A stretch of 64,000 bases of DNA from JAXDLW01 sp050998755. GTDB lineage: Bacteria > Chloroflexota > Dormibacteria > DASZGP01. Made by a program: the position numbers and the translations under genes. Location of the stretch: positions 17,128 to 81,127 of the forward strand of contig JBPCPW010000045.1 in NCBI GenBank assembly GCA_050998755.1, read 5' to 3'. The notes under the pieces were generated by a model that worked only from the letters and a program-made list of their open reading frames with translations, did no database searches and had not been told where the DNA came from. Positions 49,025 through 58,997 of the stretch are shown piece by piece. How positions within the stretch are numbered: the stretch's first letter is position 1; each line of letters starts with the position of its first letter.

Positions 49025-50058
49025 CCGCCGAAGATCAGTCGGTAGTCATCCAGGAGCTTCTGCTGGCGGTCGTATAGCTTGCTCCAATCGGGGGCGACCA
49101 CGTGGCTACCGGCAGGCTCGGGTGGTCCCGGGACCCCCGGCCTGACCGGCTGCCAGCCTGTCGAGGCGATCCGGCGCTGACCGTCCACGCTGAGCAGATA
49201 CTCGACGAAGCTCTGCGCCGCGCCCTGGTTGGCGCTCGTCTTGACCACGGCCACGGGGCTGTAGATCGAGATGGCGCCCGGTTGAGGGATGGCGACGTCG
49301 ATCGGGGAGCCCTTGGCGATCGCCTGTCGCGCGGTGTTCTCAAGCGTCATCCCCACCTTGTACCGGCCCTGGGCGACGCCGGTGATCACATCGTTGATGG
49401 TCTGCACCTGGACTGCTCCGTTGCTGTGCAACCGGCGATAAAAGTCGAGTCCGTAACCGGGGGCCTGGCTGAAGTAGCCGAGCGCGCCGAAGGCGCTGCC
49501 CGCCGCGGCCGGGTTGGGTATGACAACGGCGCCCTGGTACGCGCCGCCTGTCAGGTCGGACCACTTCGAAGGGACGGGGGTGAAGCCCTGGTGGTACACG
49601 ACCACCATGCTCAACAGCCGGGTGCCGAAATAGGTGGGAGCGCGGTATTGAGCGGGGACGGCTGCGAGGCCGGCCGGGACCCATTTCAGCAGCCGTCCGC
49701 GTGATTCCAGCGGCTGCATCGAAAGGGGGTCGGAGTGCCAGATCACGTCAGCCTTGATCCCACCCGTCTGTTCCTCCGTGGCGATGCGCGCGTTGACCTG
49801 CCCCGACAGCGCGCGGAAGACGTCCACCTGCACGTCCGGCTGTGCGATGTGAAAACCGGCCACCACCGCGTCCACGGTGTCCTGGGTCACCGAGGTGTAG
49901 ACCGTGATATGGCCGGAGGGCCGCGCTACCGCGGTGGACGAGGGAGAAGAACTCGGGCTCGAACCTCCACAGGCAGCCAGCGCGACGACAGTCGCTGCCA
50001 TTCCAGCCGAGAGCCACGTGGCGCGTTTGCGGGCGCCCAAATGCCTGGTTTGCGCCAT
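49021..50058 (-). CDS. Extracellular solute-binding lipoprotein (ferric-iron-like)
   Basis: A 345-residue lipoprotein: signal ending in the lipobox LAAC, a Ser/Pro linker, then a periplasmic-binding fold (HITVYTSVTQDTVDAVVAGFH; ADVIWHSDPLSMQPLESRG; VVIPNPAAAGSAFGAL; YKVGMTLENTARQAIAKGSP). It resembles FbpA/IdiA-type iron-binding proteins, but the paired tyrosines that bind Fe(III) are not obvious, so the substrate is uncertain. Strong AAAGGAGA ribosome-binding site. Metal supply to the adjacent hydrogenase is an inference. Confidence 0.88.
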   Translation of the reverse strand: MAQTRHLGARKRATWLSAGMAATVVALAACGGSSPSSSPSSTAVARPSGHITVYTSVTQDTVDAVVAGFHIAQPDVQVDVFRALSGQVNARIATEEQTGGIKADVIWHSDPLSMQPLESRGRLLKWVPAGLAAVPAQYRAPTYFGTRLLSMVVVYHQGFTPVPSKWSDLTGGAYQGAVVIPNPAAAGSAFGALGYFSQAPGYGLDFYRRLHSNGAVQVQTINDVITGVAQGRYKVGMTLENTARQAIAKGSPIDVAIPQPGAISIYSPVAVVKTSANQGAAQSFVEYLLSVDGQRRIASTGWQPVRPGVPGPPEPAGSHVVAPDWSKLYDRQQKLLDDYRLIFGG

Positions 50059-50151
50059 CAGTTTCGTCTCCTTTATCGAGTGCAGCTGATTGGCGCTGCC
50101 GCGCCAGGACGTCAGCGTACTACAGCTGGGGTGCGCGGCGGTGCGGTTCGG

Positions 50152-51132
50152 CTATGAGGTGGGGCGCGCGGCGGCCATCGCCGGCGGCAGCCATGTGCCG
50201 GAGTGCAGGTACTGGCGAAAGGCCTCGGCTGCAGGCGCCAGGCTCAGATGGCGCAGGCACACGGAGTGCCACGTCAGCCGAAGCGGGAACCCCTCGGCGG
50301 CCAGGTCAACCAGTAGTCCGGCGTCCAGTTCGGCGCGCACCGCATAAGCCGAGAGAACCGCCGCACCCAGTCCTTCGATGGCGGCCCGTTTACGCACCTC
50401 GTTGTCGTCCACCTCCATCGCCGGGTCCAGGTTGAGTCCCCGGTCGCGGAAGAGGCGCTCGACCGGGGCGCTCGACTCGGACCTGGCCGCGCGCACCAGC
50501 ATGACTCGCCGTGAGAGGTCTTCGAGTCGGACTCGGCTGCGCCGGGACAGGGGATGGGACGGAGCGGCGAAACAGCGGAGCTCGTCCTCTATCAATGGTG
50601 CCGATACCAGTCGCTCATCCTCCCAGACGTGTCGCGATACCCCGACATCGGAGTCGCGCCGCAACAGTCGGTCGCGGATCGAGCTCCCCCGAGCCACCGC
50701 CAACTCGATGTGAACCGTGGGGCTGGCCTCCTGGAACCGGGCAACTGCGCGCGGAAGGACGTAAGTCCCGAAGGTGCTGTCGCCGGCGACATGCACCGTC
50801 CCCTGCGTCGCGCGTCCGACGTCGGCGGCAGCCTGGTCCAGTTCCCGCACGTTGGCCAGGATGCGGCAGATGCTCTGGTAGACGGCGGTACCCTCGGCGG
50901 TCACCTCCGCCGCGCCCCGGCCGGAAAAAAAAAGCGCCCTGCCGAAGGTCTTCTCCATCGAATGGACCTGCTGCGTCACGGCGGGCTGGCTCAGGCGTAG
51001 GGCGTCGGCCGCCCGGGTGAAGTTGCGATGCTCCACCGCCGCCTTGAAGATGCGCATCTGCTGCAGGGTCAGCTGCCGTTCCAGGTGTGAGAGTCGTGGG
51101 TCGTCGGGCGGCACAGGCGTCGGGCCATCCAT
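50152..51132 (-). CDS. LysR-family regulator (paralogue 1)
   Basis: A 326-residue LysR regulator: N-terminal winged HTH (LTLQQMRIFKAAVEHRNFTRAADALRLSQPAVTQQVHSME) and an effector domain. It is clearly paralogous to the next gene; both share HLERQ(L/F)TLQQ(M/L)R(I/V)FK, DSTFGTY/DVTFGTY, ADNEARKRAA/VDDNEVRKRAA and a common C-terminus. The ATG overlaps the stop of paralogue 2, so the pair is transcribed together, away from the hydrogenase operon. Confidence 0.92.
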   Translation of the reverse strand: MDGPTPVPPDDPRLSHLERQLTLQQMRIFKAAVEHRNFTRAADALRLSQPAVTQQVHSMEKTFGRALFFSGRGAAEVTAEGTAVYQSICRILANVRELDQAAADVGRATQGTVHVAGDSTFGTYVLPRAVARFQEASPTVHIELAVARGSSIRDRLLRRDSDVGVSRHVWEDERLVSAPLIEDELRCFAAPSHPLSRRSRVRLEDLSRRVMLVRAARSESSAPVERLFRDRGLNLDPAMEVDDNEVRKRAAIEGLGAAVLSAYAVRAELDAGLLVDLAAEGFPLRLTWHSVCLRHLSLAPAAEAFRQYLHSGTWLPPAMAAARPTS

Positions 51133-52154
51133 CACTGCTCGGCGCCGCCCCACGACTCCGCACACAGGAACGATCTGAAGGCCTCCGCGGGCGGCCGCAG
51201 TTCGTGACCCGTGAGCCAGACGGCGTGCCACGTCTGGCGGATGGGGAAGCCATCAACCTCGAGGGGGACAAGGAGCCCGACGGCCAGCTCACTGCGGACG
51301 GCGTAGGTAGAAAGCACAGCGACGCCAAGGCCTTCAACGGCGGCGCGCTTGCGAGCCTCGTTGTCGGCGATCAGCATCGCCGGCCGCAGTGTCAGGCCGG
51401 CACCGTCAAAGACCTTCTGAACCGCGTCGCTCAGACCCGCTCCCTCCTCCCGCAACAGCAGCACGCGTTCGGCGAGCGATTCAAGCCGAACCGACTCGCC
51501 CGAAGCGAGGCGATGGCCCGGGGCGCAATAGCACGCCACGATGTTCTCCATCACCGGCCTGGACCCGATCCGGCTGTCCTGCCAGAGCCTTCCCACCACC
51601 CCAAGGTCAGCCTCGCGATGCAGCAGGCGGTCGCGGATGGTGGAGCCGTGAGCCACCGTGAGCTGGACCTGGACGTCCGGGTGCACCGAGCGGAATGCTC
51701 CCACCGCGCGCGGCAGGATGTAGGTGCCGAAGGTGACGTCCCCCGTGACCCGGATGGTGCCGGCCCTGATGGCGTCGACATCCTCCATGGCCTCGCTCAG
51801 CTCCCGCAGGTCGGTCAGGATGCGACAGGCCTTGTCATAGACGACGTCGCCCAGCGGCGTCAGGCTGGTCGTCCCGCGGCCGGTGAACAGCGGCTGGCCC
51901 ATGGTGCGGGACAGGGCCTGGACCTGGTGCGTAACCGCCGGTTGGGTGAGGAACAGGCTCGCGGCTGCGCGGGTGAAGCTGCGGTGGTCGACGACGCTCT
52001 TGAACACCCGAAGCTGTTGCAGGGTGAACTGGCGCTCGAGGTGCGATGTGGGGGCGCGGCGACCGCGCGGGCGGCTCTCCACGGGGGCTTCCGCCTCCCC
52101 TGTTTCGTCGCCCGTCAAGCCCCCCGCAAGACCAGGTCTCAGACCTTCACCCAC
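51132..52154 (-). CDS. LysR-family regulator (paralogue 2)
   Basis: A LysR regulator of about 340 residues, HTH at FTLQQLRVFKSVVDHRSFTRAAASLFLTQPAVTHQVQALS. It lies divergent from the hydrogenase subunit genes, the usual LysR target geometry. The frame is open to 52295, but a promoter (TTGAAG, TATACT) sits at 52217-52187, so a start at GTG 52154 or TTG 52157 is more likely. The N-terminal 35 residues before homology look disordered. It could be a CbbR-like sensor controlling H2 oxidation (inference). Confidence 0.9.
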   Translation of the reverse strand: MGEGLRPGLAGGLTGDETGEAEAPVESRPRGRRAPTSHLERQFTLQQLRVFKSVVDHRSFTRAAASLFLTQPAVTHQVQALSRTMGQPLFTGRGTTSLTPLGDVVYDKACRILTDLRELSEAMEDVDAIRAGTIRVTGDVTFGTYILPRAVGAFRSVHPDVQVQLTVAHGSTIRDRLLHREADLGVVGRLWQDSRIGSRPVMENIVACYCAPGHRLASGESVRLESLAERVLLLREEGAGLSDAVQKVFDGAGLTLRPAMLIADNEARKRAAVEGLGVAVLSTYAVRSELAVGLLVPLEVDGFPIRQTWHAVWLTGHELRPPAEAFRSFLCAESWGGAEQ

Positions 52155-52186
52155 CAAGTTGGCCGCCGATAAACCCCGCGGGCCGC

Positions 52187-52230
52187 AGTATACGGCGATC
52201 GACCCCGCTAACTTCAAATTGCGATCGGCG
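52187..52230 (-). promoter_or_regulatory. LysR promoter and possible operator
   Basis: Minus-strand TTGAAG (52217-52212), 19 bases, TATACT (52192-52187). Two GCGATCG copies at 52195 and 52221 flank the -35, 26 bp apart, and could be an operator for divergent control. Confidence 0.45.
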
Positions 52231-52331
52231 CCGGGTCTCCCCTGGGGACTGGCGTGCCGGCTGGCGGCGCCCATAAGCGGTCCTTGGGGCACCATTCGGA
52301 CAATGCATTAGACGGGTGGCGAACCGCGCCG

Positions 52332-52337
52332 TAATGT
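52332..52337 (+). promoter_or_regulatory. Possible -10 box of the hydrogenase operon
   Basis: TAATGT with TTAGAC 18 bases upstream; weak. It would give a leader of about 113 bases. Confidence 0.3.
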
Positions 52338-52389
52338 GTCCTGAAGAAGGAAAAAGGGCCGCGTCCCGGAAACTGCCGCCAGCCTGGAG

Positions 52390-52436
52390 AACCGAAAGTT
52401 GGCTTGCCCGACCTGTGGCGAGCCCACTCAACGGTT
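52390..52436 (+). promoter_or_regulatory. Nested hairpin in the hydrogenase leader
   Basis: Outer stem AACCG/CGGTT (52390-52394, 52432-52436) encloses GGCTTG/CGAGCC (52401-52406, 52419-52424). It lies 22 bases before the small-subunit start and overlaps a small leader frame beginning TTG 52399 that encodes ACPTCGEPTQ. Confidence 0.4.
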
Positions 52437-52457
52437 GTTGCAAGACAGGAGTGACTC

Positions 52458-53519
<1,062 letters not shown>

Positions 53520-53531
53520 GAGACAGACGCA

Positions 53532-55331
53532 ATGGCGATATTGACGCCCTCGAAAGAGGACACGAAGAAGAGCAACCTGGTCGACATGGCGTGGGACCCG
53601 ATCACCCGGATCGTGGGCTCGCTGGGGATCTTTACCAAGATCGACTTCGACAAGAAGGAAGTGGCCGAGTGCTACGCGACCTCGGGGATCTTCCGCGGGT
53701 ATTCCATCTTCATGAAGGGCAAGGATCCGCGCGACTCGCACTTCATCACCAGCCGCATCTGCGGGATCTGTGGGGACAACCACGCGACGTGCTCCTGCTA
53801 CGCGCAGCAGATGGCATACGGGATCCGGCCGCCGGCCATCGCCGAGTGGATCGTCAATCTCGGCGAGGCGGCGGAGTACATGTTCGATCACAACATCTTC
53901 CAGGACAACCTGCTGATGGTCGACTTCTGCGAGAACATGGTCAAAGAGACCAATCCCAGCGTCTGGGCCAAGGCCCAGAAGACGGCCGCACCGAGCAGCA
54001 ACATCCACGGGTACAAGACCATCGCGGACATCATGACCGCGCTCAACCCCTTCACCGGCGACTTCTACCGCGAGACGCTGCACGTCAGCCGCTATACCCG
54101 CGAGATGTTCTGCCTCATGGAAGGCCGGCACGTTCACCCGTCCACCCTGTATCCGGGTGGTGTCGGCACGGTTCCCACCCCCCAACTCTTCACCGACTAT
54201 GCGGTGCGCCTGGCGCGCTATGCGGAGTTCATGAAGAAGTGCCTGCCTCTGCACGAGGATCTCTTTGCGTTCTGGTACGACGCGCTACCTGGCTACGAGC
54301 ATGTCGGTGAGCGCCGCGCGCTGATGGGCTGCTGGGGCTCGTTCAACAACCCCGACGTGTGCGATTACAAGTACGAGCACATGACTGACTGGGGCCGCAA
54401 CATGTTCGTGACCCCGGGAATCATCATCGACGGCCAGCTGGTCACCACCGACCTGGTGGAGATCAACCTCGGGATCCGGATCCTTCTGGGGAGCTCCTAT
54501 TACGACGACTGGGAGGAGTCCGGGGAGATGTTCGTCACCAAGGATCCTCTGGGCAACCCGGTGGACAAGCGCCACCCGTGGAACCAGACCACCACGCCCA
54601 GGCCGCAGAAGCGCAACATGGCTCCGGGCGGCAAGTACTCCTGGGTGATGTCGCCGCGGTGGCTTGACAAGCGGTCAGGCGTGCACGAGGCACTGGACAC
54701 CGGGGGCGGGGCATTCGCGCGCATGTGGTCCACCGCCGCGGCGGGCCTGGTGGACTTCGGCTACGTCAAATCCACTGGTCACAGCGTCAAGATGTACCTG
54801 CCCAAGACCGCGCTGCTGCCCGAGGTGGAATTCGAGTGGCACATCCCCAAGTGGAGCAACGCCATCGAGCGCGACCGCGCCCGGACCTTCTTCCAGGTGT
54901 ACGCCTGTGCTGCTGCCTACTACTTCCTGGAGAAGGCGTTCGAGGAGTTGAAGGCCGGCCACACCCAGACCTTCACCCCGTTCGAGGTGCCCGACGAGGC
55001 CATCGGCTGCGGCTTCCACGAGGCGGTGCGCGGCGTGCTCTCACATCACCTGGTCATACGTGAGGGCAAGATCGCCAACTATCACCCGTACCCGCCGACG
55101 CCGTGGAACGGCAGCGTGCGCGACAGCTACGGCACCCCGGGACCGTATGAGGACTCGGTACAGAACACGCCTCTCTTTGAGGAGAACGGGCCTGACAAGT
55201 TCAAGGGCATCGACATCATGCGCGCGGTGAGAAGCTTCGACCCCTGCCTGCCTTGCGGTGTGCACATGTACCTGGGCGAGGGCAAGGAGCTGAGCCGCAC
55301 GCACGCGCCGATGTTCGGCCACTCGGAATAG
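53532..55331 (+). CDS. hhyL: [NiFe]-hydrogenase group 1h large subunit
   Basis: A 599-residue catalytic subunit. NiFe ligands are C77 and C80 in RICGICGDNH and C572 and C575 in DPCLPCGVH. After H578 a 21-residue tail (MYLGEGKELSRTHAPMFGHSE) remains to be cut off by the maturation protease after nickel insertion. Sequence features and partner genes place it in group 1h, high-affinity enzymes that oxidise atmospheric H2. A ribosome-binding site (AGGAGA) lies upstream; 12 bases separate it from hhyS. Confidence 0.96.
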   Translation: MAILTPSKEDTKKSNLVDMAWDPITRIVGSLGIFTKIDFDKKEVAECYATSGIFRGYSIFMKGKDPRDSHFITSRICGICGDNHATCSCYAQQMAYGIRPPAIAEWIVNLGEAAEYMFDHNIFQDNLLMVDFCENMVKETNPSVWAKAQKTAAPSSNIHGYKTIADIMTALNPFTGDFYRETLHVSRYTREMFCLMEGRHVHPSTLYPGGVGTVPTPQLFTDYAVRLARYAEFMKKCLPLHEDLFAFWYDALPGYEHVGERRALMGCWGSFNNPDVCDYKYEHMTDWGRNMFVTPGIIIDGQLVTTDLVEINLGIRILLGSSYYDDWEESGEMFVTKDPLGNPVDKRHPWNQTTTPRPQKRNMAPGGKYSWVMSPRWLDKRSGVHEALDTGGGAFARMWSTAAAGLVDFGYVKSTGHSVKMYLPKTALLPEVEFEWHIPKWSNAIERDRARTFFQVYACAAAYYFLEKAFEELKAGHTQTFTPFEVPDEAIGCGFHEAVRGVLSHHLVIREGKIANYHPYPPTPWNGSVRDSYGTPGPYEDSVQNTPLFEENGPDKFKGIDIMRAVRSFDPCLPCGVHMYLGEGKELSRTHAPMFGHSE

Positions 55332-55342
55332 ATGTCCGGCCT

Positions 55343-56224
55343 GTGTCAATCCTGAGGGACAAGGAGCTTCAGAGAAGAGTCGGCCACGTCGAGTCGCTGA
55401 TCCAGGAGCTGGACTCCCTTGAGGACCCAGGTGCGAGGGAGGGCGCCGTGGCGGCCATCCAAGCGCTGCTTCAACTGCACGGGGACGCGCTCGATCGCAT
55501 CATGCGGATTGTCGCCGGCGCTGCGGGGGGAGGCGAGGCGCTGTCGGAGCAGCTGGGTAATGACGAGTTGGTCTCATGCGTCCTGATGCTCCACGGACTG
55601 CACCCGGTGCCCATCGAGAAGCGTGTCGAAACGGCGCTGGTCAAGGTCAGGCCGTACATGGACTCGCACGGCGGCAACGTGGTGCTGGTGGGCATTGACG
55701 CGGGCGTCGTCCACCTGCGCCTGGAGGGTAGCTGCCACGGGTGTGGCTCATCCGCTGTGACCATGAAGTACGCCGTCGAGGAGGCCATCATGGAGCAGGC
55801 GCCGGATGTCATGGGGATCATCACCGACGGTGTCGAGGAGCCCGCAGTCGAAAGCGGGTTCGTTTCGCTCAGCTCGTTTGAGAAGCCCAACGGCGGCGGT
55901 GGCTGGCACGAGGTGCGCGACGCCCAGTCGATGGGCTCCGGGCAGGTTCGCGGGGTGGTGGAGGGTAACGTGCAGTTGCTGATGTGCCGGCTCGACGGCA
56001 ACTGGTATGCCTACCGGGACCGGTGCCCAGGCTGCCAGGGTGCCCTCGGCGATTCTCGCCTCGAAACCACCGTCCTCACCTGCCCCTCCTGCCAGAAGCG
56101 CTTTGATGTGCGCCAGGCGGGCCGCTGCCTGGACCACGACGCCACCAGCCTCCACCTCGATCCGCTCCCGCTGCTGGTGGACAACGGCGTGGTTCGAGTG
56201 GCGACGCCGGTGGCAACAGGGTGA
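55343..56224 (+). CDS. NifU-like domain fused to a Rieske-like domain
   Basis: A 293-residue protein. Residues about 90-165 are a NifU C-terminal-type Fe-S scaffold with C131 and C134 (GSCHGCGSS). Residues about 187-290 follow a Rieske-type beta fold (VRGVVEGNVQLLMCRLDGNWYAYRDRCPGCQGALGD...TCPSCQKRFDVRQAG), but the Rieske CxH/CxxH ligands are replaced by CxxC/CxxC (C228, C231, C247, C250). It may deliver clusters to, or accept electrons from, the hydrogenase. GTG start; 11 bases after hhyL. Confidence 0.85.
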   Translation: MSILRDKELQRRVGHVESLIQELDSLEDPGAREGAVAAIQALLQLHGDALDRIMRIVAGAAGGGEALSEQLGNDELVSCVLMLHGLHPVPIEKRVETALVKVRPYMDSHGGNVVLVGIDAGVVHLRLEGSCHGCGSSAVTMKYAVEEAIMEQAPDVMGIITDGVEEPAVESGFVSLSSFEKPNGGGGWHEVRDAQSMGSGQVRGVVEGNVQLLMCRLDGNWYAYRDRCPGCQGALGDSRLETTVLTCPSCQKRFDVRQAGRCLDHDATSLHLDPLPLLVDNGVVRVATPVATG

Positions 56225-56940
56225 GCGCGGGCGCCGGCGCCGGCTCCTTCGCGTCGCTGCGCAGACTGGTCCCGCAGCGTGAGGCCGGCGAGACGTGTGA
56301 CCTCTGTGCGGCACCCATCGCCCCCGAGCACCGCCACCTGGTGGAGCCGGCCGAGCGGCGACTGGTCTGTGCCTGTCAACCCTGCTCCATCCTCTTCAGT
56401 TCCAAGGCCGACACGCGCTACAGGCTGGTGCCCGATCGGGTTCAGGTGCTCGACGACCTCGCCATGACCGACGAGCAGTGGGAGGCGCTGAGCATCCCGG
56501 TGAACATCGCGTTCTTCTTCCACAGTACCGAGTCAGAGAGGGTGTGCGCCTTCTATCCGAGCCCCGCCGGTGCGACGGAGTCACTGCTCCAGTTGGACGC
56601 CTGGATGGAGGTCGAGGCGCTGAACCCTGCGATCCGCGACATGGAGCCCGAGGTCGAGGCCCTGCTGATAAACCGGGTTGGTGGCAAGCGGCAATACCTG
56701 GTGGCGCCAATCGACGAGTGCTACGCGCTGGTGGGGATTGTCCGGGCGGGCTGGACCGGGCTGTCGGGGGGCAAGGAGGTCTGGCAGGCGATCGACGCCC
56801 ACTTCGATCGCCTCAAGGGGCGGGCTCGGCCAAAGGCCCGTCGGCCGACGACCGATTTCAGCGCCGCCGGGCGGGCGGCTGCAGCGCCGGCGGCGGCGGC
56901 GGCAGCGGCGGCGATCGAAGCTGAGGCGGGCGGTGCCTGA
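56221..56940 (+). CDS. DUF5947 family protein
   Basis: A 239-residue protein with the DUF5947 pattern: an N-terminal zinc-type site (ETCDLCAAPI...LVCACQPC), then SIPVNIAFFFHSTESERVCAFYPSPAGATES and YLVAPIDECYALVGIVRAGWTGLSGG. The family occurs beside group 1h hydrogenases; function unknown. An Ala-rich tail ends the protein. It overlaps the upstream gene by 4 bases and DUF6084 by 8. Confidence 0.85.
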   Translation: MSAGAGAGSFASLRRLVPQREAGETCDLCAAPIAPEHRHLVEPAERRLVCACQPCSILFSSKADTRYRLVPDRVQVLDDLAMTDEQWEALSIPVNIAFFFHSTESERVCAFYPSPAGATESLLQLDAWMEVEALNPAIRDMEPEVEALLINRVGGKRQYLVAPIDECYALVGIVRAGWTGLSGGKEVWQAIDAHFDRLKGRARPKARRPTTDFSAAGRAAAAPAAAAAAAAIEAEAGGA

Positions 56941-57571
56941 GCTCACCTTCGAGGTTCTTGGCGCCACCGCCAAGGCCTTCTGCGCCACGCCCACGATTCT
57001 CTTTCATCTCAGGGTGGGCGGCCCCGAGGGCGAACTGATCAAGGGTGTCTCGCTCGAGACCCAGATTCGGATCGACGCTCACACCCGTCGGTACAACGCC
57101 GAGGAGAAGGGCAACCTTTACGAACTCTTCGGGGAGGCGTCGCGCTGGAGTGAGACGGTGCGGAGCCTGCTCTGGACCCTCGCGGTGACCAATGTCCCCC
57201 CCTTCACGGGGAGTGTCGAGGTCGACCTGCCGGTACCGTGCACGTACGACTTCAACGTGATCTCCGCCAAGTACTTCTACGGGCTCGAGGAGGGCAACGT
57301 GCCCCTCACCCTGCTCTTCAGCGGCACCGTCTTCTATTACGGCGAAGAGAACCAGCTGCAGATCGAGCGCGTCCCCTGGAGCAAGGAGGCGGTGTTCTCG
57401 ATGCCGGTTTCGACCTGGAAGGACGTGATGCAGATGTACTACCCGAACATCGCTTGGCTGGCACTGCGGCAGGACGCTTTTGAACTGCTGGCGCGCTACA
57501 AGGCTGAGAACAGTTTCGCGACCTTCGAGCAGGCGATCGAAAGCCTGGTTCCCGCGGAGTCGCGGATTTGA
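56933..57571 (+). CDS. DUF6084 family protein
   Basis: A 212-residue protein matching DUF6084, another group 1h hydrogenase companion: LTFEVLGATAKAFCATPTILFHLRV, LETQIRIDAHTRRYNAEEKGNLYELFGE, VPCTYDFNVISAKYFYGLEEGNVPL, LQIERVPWSKEA. Predicted all-beta and soluble. GTG 56933 is chosen because homology starts at PELTFEV. Function unknown; its product and DUF5947 may act as assembly factors. Confidence 0.85.
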   Translation: MPELTFEVLGATAKAFCATPTILFHLRVGGPEGELIKGVSLETQIRIDAHTRRYNAEEKGNLYELFGEASRWSETVRSLLWTLAVTNVPPFTGSVEVDLPVPCTYDFNVISAKYFYGLEEGNVPLTLLFSGTVFYYGEENQLQIERVPWSKEAVFSMPVSTWKDVMQMYYPNIAWLALRQDAFELLARYKAENSFATFEQAIESLVPAESRI

Positions 57572-58626
57572 ACCTCGAAAAGGCATACCCGATCGCCGAC
57601 GCGGTGCTTTACGAGGGCCACATTCTCTACCCGTACCGGCCGTCGGCGCGCAAGAACCAGGTGCGCTGGACGTTCGGGGGTGTCCACCCGCGGGCCTACA
57701 GCGAAGCCAGTGGCGGGTTGGAGCCGTGCCACATGCAGGTGCAGTGCCTGCTCCGGATCGATCGCAGCGCGACCCTGGCGGTCCGGGTCCGCTTTCTCCA
57801 TGCCGTCCACCGCCAGGTCCTGAAGCTGGTCGAGCCCCCTGCCGAGCTGCCGGCATCGGGGTTGCCCGCCTCAGAGGCAGTGGAGCGCCTCCTGGTTTCT
57901 GGAGTGTTGCACCAGACCTGGGACGAGGTCGAGGAACGCGCGATCGAGACCGAGGTCGCCGTTGCGGAGTTGCTCAGAGACGCTCGCCAACTACCGATCG
58001 ACTTCGCGGCTCGGATCAGTCATGAGGCCGTACGCGAACTGTCCGGCCTGGTCGTCGCAGTCCTGGAGAGGCGCCAGGCCACCCTCGTGGGGGACATCGT
58101 GATCAGCGCGGAACAGCTCAGAGAGGACGTGGTGCGCGTCACCGTCCGCGTAACCAACGAGACGCCACTGAGCGATGCCGAGATGGCGCAGCGCGAGCCG
58201 GTGATGAGGAGCTCGCTGGTCTCGACCCACGCGATCCTCGGCGTCGAGGGTGGCAGCTTCGTCTCCCTGACCGATCCGCCCGAGGAGCTCGCCGACCTCG
58301 CTCGAGGCTGCGAACATCAGGGCGCGTGGCCGGTCATGGTGGGTGACCCAGGCGACACCTCCATCGTGCTGGCGACGCCGATCATCCTCGAGGACTACCC
58401 CCAGATCGCGCCCGAGAGTGACACGCCGCTGTTTGACAGTGGCGAGATCGACGAGATCCTGCTGCTGCGGATCATGACCATGACCGATGAGGAGAAGGTC
58501 GAAGCCCGCAACGCGGACCCTGGCGTGGCCGCCATGCTGGACCGGGCCGAGGCCATGAATGCGGACGACCTGATGCGGATGCACGGCACCACGCGGACGC
58601 TGCGGCCCTCCCCGGGGTACGTATGA
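57568..58626 (+). CDS. Hydrogenase-operon protein of unknown function
   Basis: A 352-residue soluble protein. It begins YPIADAVLYEGHILYPYRPSARKNQVRWTFGGVHPRAY, a segment that recurs next to group 1h hydrogenases. The middle is beta-rich with helices, the C-terminus acidic (DSGEIDEILLLRIMTMTDEEKVEARNADPG). No cofactor motif is evident apart from CHMQVQC. TTG start overlapping the DUF6084 stop; overlaps the next gene by 4 bases. Translational coupling implies a role in hydrogenase production. Confidence 0.75.
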   Translation: MNLEKAYPIADAVLYEGHILYPYRPSARKNQVRWTFGGVHPRAYSEASGGLEPCHMQVQCLLRIDRSATLAVRVRFLHAVHRQVLKLVEPPAELPASGLPASEAVERLLVSGVLHQTWDEVEERAIETEVAVAELLRDARQLPIDFAARISHEAVRELSGLVVAVLERRQATLVGDIVISAEQLREDVVRVTVRVTNETPLSDAEMAQREPVMRSSLVSTHAILGVEGGSFVSLTDPPEELADLARGCEHQGAWPVMVGDPGDTSIVLATPIILEDYPQIAPESDTPLFDSGEIDEILLLRIMTMTDEEKVEARNADPGVAAMLDRAEAMNADDLMRMHGTTRTLRPSPGYV

Positions 58627-58997
58627 TGCTCGACCCTGAAACCGCTGCCCGCCGCGACCAACTCACCGAGGAGCAGCTCTGGGCCGAGATCGATCCCTGG
58701 GAGCAGACCAAACCCCTCGACGAGATCGACTGGAACGGGGGCAAGCTCCGTGTCGGAGACCGGGTTCGGCTGACGCCAAAGTACCGGGCCGACATCTTTG
58801 ACATGGCCCTGGCGGGCAAGATCGCGGTTGTCCAGGCGCTGGAGCAGGATTTCGAAGACCAGCTCCACGTCGCCCTCGTGGTCGAGGACGACCCTGGCAG
58901 GGACCTGGGCAACGATCGCATGCCGGGGCACCGCTTCTTCTACAAGCTGGATGAGATCGCCCCCGTTGACGGCGACGGCGTCGAGGGCGATCTGTGA
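58623..58997 (+). CDS. Small hydrogenase-operon protein of unknown function
   Basis: A 124-residue acidic protein: helical start (DPETAARRDQLTEEQLWAEIDPWEQTKPLDEIDW), then an SH3/KOW-like core (LRVGDRVRLTPKYRADIFDMALAGKIAVVQALEQDFEDQLHVALVVEDDPG) and a short aromatic segment HRFFYKLDEIAP. I do not know its function. Overlaps of 4 bases on both sides place it firmly in the operon. Confidence 0.75.
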   Translation: MMLDPETAARRDQLTEEQLWAEIDPWEQTKPLDEIDWNGGKLRVGDRVRLTPKYRADIFDMALAGKIAVVQALEQDFEDQLHVALVVEDDPGRDLGNDRMPGHRFFYKLDEIAPVDGDGVEGDL

